From an uncultured Ruminococcus sp. (GTDB lineage Bacteria > Bacillota > Clostridia > Oscillospirales > CAG-272): DNA of 7,659 nt. The notes beneath the pieces are model-generated. The model was not told the origin of the DNA and searched no databases. It saw nothing but the letters and a program-made list of their open reading frames with translations. Positions within the stretch are counted from its first letter, which is position 1. Every line of letters begins with the position of its first letter. Position numbers and translations under genes: made by a program. Shown one piece after another: positions 1-5,091 of this stretch. Location: positions 1-7,659 of the forward strand of contig CADBTH010000167.1 in the NCBI GenBank assembly GCA_902797495.1, written 5' to 3'.

Positions 1-244
1 GATGAACAACGCAAAGTGGACGTGGTTTGCGATAGGTTATGAATGCGGCTTCGCATACGCCGTGGCTCTGATGATAAACCAGTTCGGAAACCTCTTCACC
101 GGAAATCTTTCCACCGGCGCAGGCACGGTCGTAAACGTGATCGGCCTCATCGTCGCAGTCGCAGTTCTCTGCGTGATGGTCTACATGCTCTTCTTCAAGA
201 AGTACAAGGAAGCGACGAAGCTCACACAGAAAGTCAAAATATAA
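1..244 (+). CDS. feoB: Ferrous iron transport protein B, C-terminal end (5' partial)
   Basis: This is the last 80 residues of FeoB, the inner-membrane GTP-gated permease that imports Fe(II). The gene enters from the left edge, so the ATG at position 2 is most likely an internal Met, not the start. Two hydrophobic stretches are visible: about residues 8-29 of the fragment, with a Trp/Gly/Tyr/Cys-rich WFAIGYECGFAYAVAL segment typical of the FeoB C terminus, and about residues 40-64. They are followed by a short basic tail (KKYKEATKLTQKVK), expected on the cytoplasmic side. The stop is TAA at 242-244. The G domain and earlier membrane segments lie outside the window. The next gene, 28 bases downstream, encodes a FeoB-associated Cys-rich protein, which supports the assignment. 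Recognition is by family resemblance of the tail only. Confidence 0.88.
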   Translation, partial: MNNAKWTWFAIGYECGFAYAVALMINQFGNLFTGNLSTGAGTVVNVIGLIVAVAVLCVMVYMLFFKKYKEATKLTQKVKI

Positions 245-272
245 TCAAAGAAATTGAAAGGAGGCGCCTGCC

Positions 273-443
273 GTGTTTGAATGGATCTCGGAAAACGCCG
301 TAACGATAATCGCCGTCGCAGCAGTACTGCTCGTGGCGGGGCTCGCAGTATGGTCTCTCGTAAGAGATAAAAAGCATTCGTCGTCCGGATGCACGGGAAA
401 CTGTGCTTCATGCCGGATGGGCGGCTCCTGCGGCAGAAAATAA
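273..443 (+). CDS. FeoB-associated Cys-rich membrane protein
   Basis: A 56-residue protein starting at GTG, with a strong AAAGGAGG ribosome binding site at 257-264, eight bases upstream. It begins MFEWISENAV, has one membrane span at about residues 9-31 (Ile/Val/Ala/Leu-rich), then a basic stretch RDKKH and a small C-terminal domain with four cysteines (C40, C44, C47, C53; pattern CX3CX2CX5C). This is the layout of the small FeoB-associated proteins found next to feoB in many Firmicutes. They are thought to aid iron uptake, perhaps by handling Fe(II) at the cytoplasmic mouth of FeoB, but their biochemistry is poorly established. The Cys cluster could bind a metal (inference). The gene lies 28 bases after feoB and just ahead of a terminator, so it is probably the last gene of the feo operon. 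Its final codons also take part in a possible RNA switch (see findings). Confidence 0.85.
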   Translation: MFEWISENAVTIIAVAAVLLVAGLAVWSLVRDKKHSSSGCTGNCASCRMGGSCGRK

Positions 444-449
444 TAGATC

Positions 450-477
450 GGGGCTGTCGCAGGACAGCCCCCTTTTT
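450..477 (+). terminator. Intrinsic terminator after the feo genes
   Basis: A perfect 9-bp stem, GGGGCTGTC (450-458) with GACAGCCCC (463-471), closes a GCAG loop. It is followed by one C and then TTTTT at 473-477. It starts six bases after the stop codon of the Cys-rich gene and ends ten bases before the ATG of the ABC ATPase. There is no room for a promoter between them, so the ABC genes must depend on read-through here or on a transcript controlled at this site. Confidence 0.88.
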
Positions 478-487
478 CGGAGTATAT

Positions 488-1189
488 ATGAACATTGTAG
501 AATTCAAAAACGTCAGCCGGACGTACACCGTCGGCGACCACGAGCAGAAGGCGCTCGACGGGATCGACCTTTCGCTCGAAAAGGGAAAATTCATTGTCGT
601 TCTCGGGCCGAGCGGAGCGGGAAAAAGCACTCTTCTCAACCTTCTCGGAGGACTTGACAGTCCGACGGAGGGAACCATCACCGTAAACGGCAAGGATATT
701 TCAAAGCTCTCCCGCGACGAGCTCGCTGAATACCGCGCGGGGTACGTGGGCTTCGTATTCCAGTCGTACAACCTGATCCCTACCCTTACGGTCAGAGAAA
801 ACGTCGAGCTCGTCCGCGAGATCGCGCCCGACGCTCTCGACACGATGAAGATGCTCGAGGCGGTGGGGCTCGAAGACCACGCGAAGAAGTTCCCGTCGGA
901 GCTGTCCGGCGGCGAACAGCAGAGAGTCTCGATCGCCCGCGCCCTTGCGAAAAACCCGGAGATACTTCTCTGCGACGAGCCTACGGGAGCTCTCGACTCC
1001 GAGACCGGAGCCGTCGTTCTGAACGTGCTGATATCGATGGCGAAGAGCTACGGCAAAACGGTCGTCGTCGTGACGCACAACCAGAATATAGCAAAGATCG
1101 CAGACGGAGTCGTCAGGGTAAAGAACGGAAAGATAAAGTCTTTCGAAACTCAGGACTCTCCCGCGTCCGTCTGGGAGGTCGAGTGGTAA
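488..1189 (+). CDS. ABC transporter ATP-binding protein, MacB/LolD-like
   Basis: A 233-residue ATPase that powers the FtsX-type permease encoded directly downstream. All nucleotide-binding motifs are present: Walker A GPSGAGKS (residues 40-47), Q-loop Q92 in FVFQSYNLIPTLTV, signature LSGGE (139-143), Walker B ILLCDE (159-164) with catalytic E164, D-loop GALD and H-loop H197 in VVTHN. The signature followed by QQRVSIARAL and the NLIPTLTVRENV segment are typical of the lipoprotein/antibiotic/peptide exporter group (LolD, MacB, YknY, BceA). The substrate cannot be told from the ATPase. The start at 488 was chosen over an in-frame upstream ATG at 389 because it gives the family-typical N terminus (MNIVEFKNVSRTY), has GGAG at 479-482, and avoids reading through the small Cys-rich gene and the terminator. 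The stop is followed after one base by the permease start. Confidence 0.95.
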   Translation: MNIVEFKNVSRTYTVGDHEQKALDGIDLSLEKGKFIVVLGPSGAGKSTLLNLLGGLDSPTEGTITVNGKDISKLSRDELAEYRAGYVGFVFQSYNLIPTLTVRENVELVREIAPDALDTMKMLEAVGLEDHAKKFPSELSGGEQQRVSIARALAKNPEILLCDEPTGALDSETGAVVLNVLISMAKSYGKTVVVVTHNQNIAKIADGVVRVKNGKIKSFETQDSPASVWEVEW

Positions 1190-1190
1190 A

Positions 1191-3464
1191 ATGCTGAAGA
1201 AAAAACTGCTTCGCACGATGAAGCTCTACCGTGCGCAGTTCATTTCGATGATAATAATGACCGCTCTCGGTATCGGCGTTTTCACCGGTTTCAACATGGA
1301 ATGGTACACGATCGAGAGGGACGTCGATTCGTTCTTCGAGGAGACGGGATTTGCGGACTTCCGAATCATATCGGAGACGGGCTTTTCCGAGGAAGAATGC
1401 CGCGCCGTCGGAGAGATCGACGGGGTCGGGGCGACCTCGAGATACCTGTCGGTGAACGCCGTCGTCAAGGACGGCACTGACGTCGTCGCCGTCACGGTCA
1501 GTGAGAACCCCGCCGTGTCCGGCTTTGCGGTCTCGTCCGGTGGGGAATACGACCCCGAGAGCTCCGACGGGCTGTGGCTCTCCGACAGATACGCGGATGA
1601 GAACGGCATATCCTGCGGCGACACGCTCGAGCTGACTTATAAAAATCTTTCGTTCAAAGGGCGCGTCGCAGGACTCGTCAAAGCCTCGGAATACCTCATC
1701 TGCGTTCCCGATCCGACTCAGCTCATGCCGGACTACTCGTCGTACGGCTTCGCCTACGTCTCGCCCGCTATGCTCGAAAAGATCATGGGACAAGGATTCT
1801 TCACACAGATAAACGTGATATCCGATATGGATAAAGCGGATTTTGCGGAGGCGGTAAAGGATAAGCTCGGAAAGACTTATATGATCGTATCAAAGGACGA
1901 CACGATCTCGTATTCCGAAGCGATGGGAGAGAGCGAGGAAGGAAAGACGATGGCGGCGATACTTCCCGTCCTCTTCCTTGCGATAGCCGTCCTTACAATG
2001 GTAACGACGATGCACCGCCTTACGGCGACGGAAAAAACTCAGATAGGAACTCTCAAGTCCCTCGGATTCAAAGACCGGCGGATAACTCTCCACTACGTCT
2101 CGTACGCGGTGATGATAGGGCTCGTCGGCACGGCTCTCGGTATCGGGATCGGATTTCTTCTCGGCTGGTATATAATGAACCCGTCCGGCGCGATGGGAAC
2201 TTACATCGATATGCCCGACTGGACTCTCCACACCCCGACGTTCGTGTGGATCGTTATCGCCGCCGTCAACGTCCTGCTCATCCTCATCGGCTACCTCTCC
2301 GTAAAATCGATGCTGAAGGGGACTGCGGCGGACGCGCTTCGTCCGTACACGCCGAAGAAAATGAGAAAGATCTTCGCGGAGCGCTTCTCTTTCTGGGATA
2401 AGCTCGGATTCGGAACGAAGTGGAACTTCCGCGACGTGGTGCGCCACAAGGCGAGAACTTTCATGACTCTCTTCGGCATCATCGGATGCACGGTCATAGT
2501 CTTCTCCGCGCTCGGTATTCAGGACACTCTCGACTCCTTCGTAGATCTCTTCTACAGCGGAGCGATAAACTATGAGACGAAGATAAATCTCGACGCGGAC
2601 TCGGCGACGCCCGACGACGCGGAAGAAATTGCGGAAAAATACTCGGGCGACCTCGAAATGACACTCAGCGTTCAGCTCGACGGAGAGGCGGTCGGCATCG
2701 AAGTATACGATATACGCCGCGGTCTGATAAGGTTTATCGACGAGAACGAAAAATACGTCGGGCTGACGGACGACGGAGCGTATGTCTGCGAGAGGATCGC
2801 CGATAAATTCTCGGTGGGAGTTGGCGACGAGATCGTCTTCTCTCCTTTCGGAACGGACGACGAATACACGGTTAAGATCGCGGGAAAGGTCAGGTCTCTG
2901 ACGGAGAGCGTGGTCATGACGAGAGCCGCCGCTGAAGACGCCGGTATCCCCTTCTCCCCGAACGTTATTTATACGGCTGACACGGATATTGCGCAGGACG
3001 TCAGGATCGTCAACACTCAGACGAAATACAACATCATGGATTCGTTCGACACCTTCATGGAGCTGATGGTCGTAATGGTGTGGCTTCTGATCATCGCCGC
3101 CGTGATACTCGGCGTCGTCGTTCTCTACAACCTCGGAGTCATGAGCTATACCGAGAGATACCGCGAGATGGCGACTCTCAAGGTCATCGGCTTCAAGGAC
3201 GGAAAGATCGGCAGGCTCCTTATCGGTCAGAATATGTGGCTGACCCTCGTCGGCTCAGTCCTCGGGATCCCCGCGGCGATAGGGATACTCAAATATCTCG
3301 TAAAAGCGCTCGCGTCGGAGTACGAAATGGAGCTTGCAGTCGCGCCGTCGACCTACATAATCAGCATCGCGCTGACGTTCGGCGTGTCGCTTCTCGTAGG
3401 TCTCATGGTCTCGAGAAAGAATAAGAAGATAGATATGGTAGAAGCTCTTAAAGGGAGGGAATAA
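1191..3464 (+). CDS. ABC transporter permease with two FtsX domains
   Basis: A 757-residue permease partner of the preceding ATPase. Hydrophobicity suggests eight membrane spans: about 14-36, then a large extracytoplasmic domain (37-253), spans near 254-277, 303-329, 350-371 and 422-443, a second extracytoplasmic domain (444-622), and spans near 624-650, 682-704 and 720-740. The two halves each carry the FtsX cytoplasmic motif that docks on the ATPase: EKTQIGTLKSLGFKD (281-295) and YREMATLKVIGFKDGKI (657-673). This duplicated arrangement is typical of Gram-positive FtsX-like exporters and mechanotransmitters that move lipids, peptides or antibiotics, or signal across the membrane. The substrate is unknown. 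The start is one base after the ATPase stop, with GGGAGG at 1173-1178 inside the ATPase gene, so the two are probably translationally linked. The end lies one base before the HMA gene. Confidence 0.93.
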   Translation: MLKKKLLRTMKLYRAQFISMIIMTALGIGVFTGFNMEWYTIERDVDSFFEETGFADFRIISETGFSEEECRAVGEIDGVGATSRYLSVNAVVKDGTDVVAVTVSENPAVSGFAVSSGGEYDPESSDGLWLSDRYADENGISCGDTLELTYKNLSFKGRVAGLVKASEYLICVPDPTQLMPDYSSYGFAYVSPAMLEKIMGQGFFTQINVISDMDKADFAEAVKDKLGKTYMIVSKDDTISYSEAMGESEEGKTMAAILPVLFLAIAVLTMVTTMHRLTATEKTQIGTLKSLGFKDRRITLHYVSYAVMIGLVGTALGIGIGFLLGWYIMNPSGAMGTYIDMPDWTLHTPTFVWIVIAAVNVLLILIGYLSVKSMLKGTAADALRPYTPKKMRKIFAERFSFWDKLGFGTKWNFRDVVRHKARTFMTLFGIIGCTVIVFSALGIQDTLDSFVDLFYSGAINYETKINLDADSATPDDAEEIAEKYSGDLEMTLSVQLDGEAVGIEVYDIRRGLIRFIDENEKYVGLTDDGAYVCERIADKFSVGVGDEIVFSPFGTDDEYTVKIAGKVRSLTESVVMTRAAAEDAGIPFSPNVIYTADTDIAQDVRIVNTQTKYNIMDSFDTFMELMVVMVWLLIIAAVILGVVVLYNLGVMSYTERYREMATLKVIGFKDGKIGRLLIGQNMWLTLVGSVLGIPAAIGILKYLVKALASEYEMELAVAPSTYIISIALTFGVSLLVGLMVSRKNKKIDMVEALKGRE

Positions 3465-3465
3465 A

Positions 3466-3717
3466 ATGATAAAAACAACTGTAGGTGTTGAAGGAATGAT
3501 GTGCGGCATGTGCGAAGCGCACGTCGCGGACGCGATAAGAAAAGCGTTTCCGGGCGCGAAAAAAGTATCCGCCTCGAGAAAGGCGAAAGAGGCGACGTTC
3601 CTTTCGGAAGAAGTTCCCGGGGAAGACGCTGTGATCAAAGCGATAAAAGATACCGGTTATACGGCTGTATCCGTCAGGTCCGAGCCTTACAAAAAGCGCG
3701 GTCTTTTCGGAAGGTAA
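3466..3717 (+). CDS. Heavy-metal-associated (HMA) domain protein, CopZ-like
   Basis: An 83-residue single HMA domain with the metal-binding loop GMMCGMC (residues 10-16, ligands C13 and C16) after the first beta strand TTVGVEG. It ends in the characteristic late segment AIKDTGYTAV (about 58-67). Such ferredoxin-fold proteins carry Cu(I) or other soft metals in the cytoplasm. A basic tail, PYKKRGLFGR, follows the fold. There is no membrane segment. GGGAGG at 3453-3458 lies seven bases before the ATG, which is one base after the permease stop, so it is probably the third gene of the ABC operon. No copper ATPase or CsoR-like regulator is seen in the window, so its usual partner is missing here. 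Metal identity and any link to the exporter are unproven. Confidence 0.85.
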   Translation: MIKTTVGVEGMMCGMCEAHVADAIRKAFPGAKKVSASRKAKEATFLSEEVPGEDAVIKAIKDTGYTAVSVRSEPYKKRGLFGR

Positions 3718-3727
3718 TCGGGAAATA

Positions 3728-3756
3728 CGTTCGGGCGCGAGCAACGCGCCCGAACG
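3728..3756 (+). terminator. Perfect GC-rich hairpin closing the ABC-HMA unit (no U-tract)
   Basis: CGTTCGGGCGCG (3728-3739) pairs perfectly over 12 bp with CGCGCCCGAACG (3745-3756) around an AGCAA loop, beginning ten bases after the HMA stop codon. No T-run follows on either strand, so it is not a canonical intrinsic terminator. It may work as an inefficient terminator, a Rho-assisted stop or a 3'-end stabiliser of the ABC mRNA. Confidence 0.55.
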
Positions 3757-3781
3757 CAATGATCAAAAATTCTGAAAAGAC

Positions 3782-3816
3782 TTGACATTATAATTAATTT
3801 GGTGTATAAATATAAT
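3782..3816 (+). promoter_or_regulatory. Sigma-A-type promoter of the aromatic operon
   Basis: TTGACA (3782-3787, consensus -35) is separated by 17 bases from TATAAA (3805-3810, -10, one mismatch). A perfect TATAAT directly follows at 3811-3816, but its spacing to the -35 would be 23, so TATAAA is the better partner. The stretch is strongly AT-rich against a GC-rich background. Transcription would begin near 3817-3820, about 25 bases before the leader-peptide start codon. Confidence 0.85.
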
Positions 3817-3841
3817 ATCGAAATGAAAGGAAGTACAGGTC

Positions 3842-3895
3842 ATGTTCAGCGTATATTATTTCTATTTTAAAAGCACGGACTGCCTGTATTTTTGA
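3842..3895 (+). CDS. Phe/Tyr-rich leader peptide of the pheA-aroBCE operon
   Basis: A 17-codon frame, MFSVYYFYFKSTDCLYF, ending in TGA at 3893-3895. Eight of 17 residues are aromatic: four Tyr (5, 6, 8, 16, all TAT) and four Phe (2, 7, 9, 17). Five consecutive codons, YYFYF, lie at 3854-3868. There is no Trp codon. GAAAGGAAG at 3825-3833 is a good ribosome binding site eight bases before the ATG. The frame lies between a strong promoter and an intrinsic terminator, upstream of a Phe biosynthesis gene, exactly where PheL-type leader peptides sit. Its role would be to stall the ribosome when charged tRNA-Phe or tRNA-Tyr is scarce; the peptide itself probably has no function. Translation has not been shown, but codon content, position and RNA pairing agree. 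Confidence 0.85.
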   Translation: MFSVYYFYFKSTDCLYF

Positions 3896-3917
3896 TATTA
3901 TTCAAAGTGCATACAGC

Positions 3918-3960
3918 CCGCTTTTCGTTTGCTTTACAAAGGAAAAGCGGTTTTTTATTT
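3918..3960 (+). terminator. Attenuator terminator
   Basis: CCGCTTTTC (3918-3926) pairs perfectly over 9 bp with GAAAAGCGG (3942-3950). An inner 4-bp stem, TTTG (3928-3931) with CAAA (3937-3940), stacks above a G/G mismatch and closes a CTTTA loop. TTTTTTATTT follows immediately at 3951-3960. It lies 22 bases after the leader stop codon and before pheA, so it can only act as a regulated stop for the downstream genes. Confidence 0.9.
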
Positions 3961-3961
3961 A

Positions 3962-3984
3962 GGTATCCCGTCAGCCGGGATGCC
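3962..3984 (+). other. Stable hairpin in the pheA 5' untranslated region
   Basis: GGTATCCCG (3962-3970) pairs over 9 bp, with one U:G, with CGGGATGCC (3976-3984) around a TCAGC loop. It begins right after the terminator U-tract and ends nine bases before the pheA ribosome binding site GGAGGA (3994-3999). No U-tract follows, so it is not a terminator. It could protect the read-through mRNA or keep the ribosome binding site free of other pairing; the role is unknown. Confidence 0.6.
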
Positions 3985-4005
3985 GAAGTGAACGGAGGAA
4001 ACTTT

Positions 4006-5091
4006 ATGGACCTCGAAGAAGCGAGAAAGGTAATAACGGATACCGACAGACAGATCGCCGCCCTCTTCTGCAGACGCATGGAGGCGGTCAAGGAGGTCGC
4101 GAAGGTCAAGAAAGAGCGCGGGCTTCCCGTTCTCGACGAGATAAGAGAACGCGAACTGCTCGAAAAAGACCTTTCGGCGGTCGAAGACGAGCGATTCCGT
4201 CCCTATTTCGTCGGAGTCGTCAAGAGCCTCGTCGACGCTTCCAAATCGTATCAGAGGATGCTCCTCAAAGGGATGAGGGTCGCGTACGCGGGAGTCGCGG
4301 GAGCTTTCGCTCACGCTGCGGCTAAAAACGCTTTTCCCGACGCCGAGACCGTAGGTTATCCCGATTTCGCTTCCGCTTACGAGGCGGTCGAAAAGGGAGA
4401 GTGCGACGCGGCAATGCTCCCTCTCGAGAACAGTTACAACGGAGACGTGGGTCAGGTCATGGACCTCGCGTTTTTCGGCGCTCTCAAGATAAACGGCATT
4501 TACGCCGCGGAAGTCACACAGAATCTTCTCGCGCTCCCGGGAACTGATATCGGCTCGATAAAAGAGGTCGTGTCCCACCCTCAGGCGCTCGGTCAGTGCG
4601 CGGAGTATATAAGGCGGCACGGCTGGAAGATCACGAAATCCGCCAACACCGCGCTCGCCGCAAAGGCGGTCATGGAGAGCGGAAGGCGTGACATTGCGGC
4701 GATAGCGAGCGAAGAGGCGGCGGAGGAATACGGACTCGTCAAGCTCGAGAGCCATATAGAAGAGAGCCGAAGCAACGTCACGAGATTCGCCGTCTTTTCA
4801 CGTACCGCGAAGGCGCCGTCCGAGAACGATTCGAGATTCGTCATGACCTTCACCGTCAACAACGAGGCGGGGTCTCTCGGCAGAGCGGTCTCCGTCATCG
4901 GATACAACGGATTCAATCTCCGCGCCCTGAAGAGCCGTCCGACGAAAAACCTGAGCTGGGAATACTACTTCTTCGCCGAGGGCGAGGGGAACGTGAACAG
5001 CGCGGACGGACGGGATATGCTGAAGGAACTGTCTCTCTGCTGCAACAACGTGGAGATCATAGGAAGCTTTGAGGGAGAACACAACATATGA
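4006..5091 (+). CDS. pheA: Bifunctional chorismate mutase / prephenate dehydratase (P-protein)
   Basis: A 361-residue cytoplasmic enzyme that converts chorismate to prephenate and then to phenylpyruvate, the Phe precursor. Residues 1-88 are an AroQ-type mutase; aligning by spacing to the E. coli enzyme, the active-site residues R7, R24, K35, D44, R47 and E48 are all kept, with Q83 near the expected late Gln. Residues about 91-265 are the dehydratase, starting MRVAYAGVAGAFAH, with LPLENSYNGDV (139-148) and the catalytic TRF (259-261). Residues about 277-355 are a Phe-binding ACT domain with GSLGRA and LKSRPTKNLSWEYYF. The usual ESRP is KSRP here. The start at 4006 has GGAGGA six bases upstream; a longer in-frame reading from TTG at 3892 would run through the attenuator and is rejected. 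First gene of the operon; its stop overlaps the aroB start (ATGA). Confidence 0.96.
   Translation: MDLEEARKVITDTDRQIAALFCRRMEAVKEVAKVKKERGLPVLDEIRERELLEKDLSAVEDERFRPYFVGVVKSLVDASKSYQRMLLKGMRVAYAGVAGAFAHAAAKNAFPDAETVGYPDFASAYEAVEKGECDAAMLPLENSYNGDVGQVMDLAFFGALKINGIYAAEVTQNLLALPGTDIGSIKEVVSHPQALGQCAEYIRRHGWKITKSANTALAAKAVMESGRRDIAAIASEEAAEEYGLVKLESHIEESRSNVTRFAVFSRTAKAPSENDSRFVMTFTVNNEAGSLGRAVSVIGYNGFNLRALKSRPTKNLSWEYYFFAEGEGNVNSADGRDMLKELSLCCNNVEIIGSFEGEHNI

Larger units (their letters stand above)
3833..3960 (+). promoter_or_regulatory. Ribosome-mediated transcription attenuator
   Basis: Segment 2 has the core CCTGTAT (3883-3889) inside the end of the leader frame. It can pair upstream with segment 1, GTACAGG (3833-3839, including one G:U), or downstream with ATACAG in segment 3 (3911-3916). 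The 2:3 pairing can be extended by AAAAGC (3869-3874) with GCTTTT (3920-3925), by GG (3877-3878) with CC (3918-3919), and inside by TTTGA (3891-3895) with TCAAA (3902-3906). It uses up the 5' arm of the terminator. A ribosome stalled on the YYFYF codons would block segment 1 and leave segment 2 free, giving antitermination. A ribosome reaching the TGA would cover segment 2, allowing termination. This follows the established trp/pheA model; the assignment here is from base pairing by eye. Confidence 0.78.

Noticed and set aside
389..487. Upstream start for the ABC ATPase at 389
   Set aside because: It overlaps the Cys-rich gene and the terminator in another frame, and the extra residues resemble no ABC N terminus.
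1061..1075. GTCGTC repeats as a possible simple-sequence repeat
   Set aside because: They encode a Val run (VVVV) in a conserved beta strand of the ATPase and reflect codon preference; similar GTCGTC runs occur across all genes here.
1113..1793. Minus-strand open frame opposite the permease (226 codons)
   Set aside because: It is antisense to a well-supported permease and its product has low-complexity Arg/Asp/Val composition, with no sign of independent coding.
3080..3424. Plus-strand frame of 114 codons inside the permease
   Set aside because: The product is Arg/Ser/Asp-rich shadow sequence in a shifted frame of the second FtsX domain; no ribosome binding site and no recognisable domain.
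3811..3816. TATAAT as the -10 element
   Set aside because: It is a perfect hexamer but lies 23 bases from TTGACA; TATAAA at 3805-3810 has the optimal 17-base spacing.
3720..4005. T-box riboswitch upstream of pheA
   Set aside because: The leader is short and I see no T-box TGGNACCGCG-type sequence, stem I or specifier loop. The terminator competes with a segment inside a short aromatic-rich reading frame instead.
3892..4005. N-terminal extension of PheA by 38 codons from a TTG at 3892
   Set aside because: It would translate through the terminator and U-tract and has no good ribosome binding site; ATG at 4006 has GGAGGA and gives the family N terminus.
3955..4755. Long minus-strand open frame opposite pheA (266 codons)
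   Set aside because: It lies fully antisense to a clearly conserved gene; long antisense frames are expected in GC-rich coding DNA, and its translation is Arg-rich and resembles no family.
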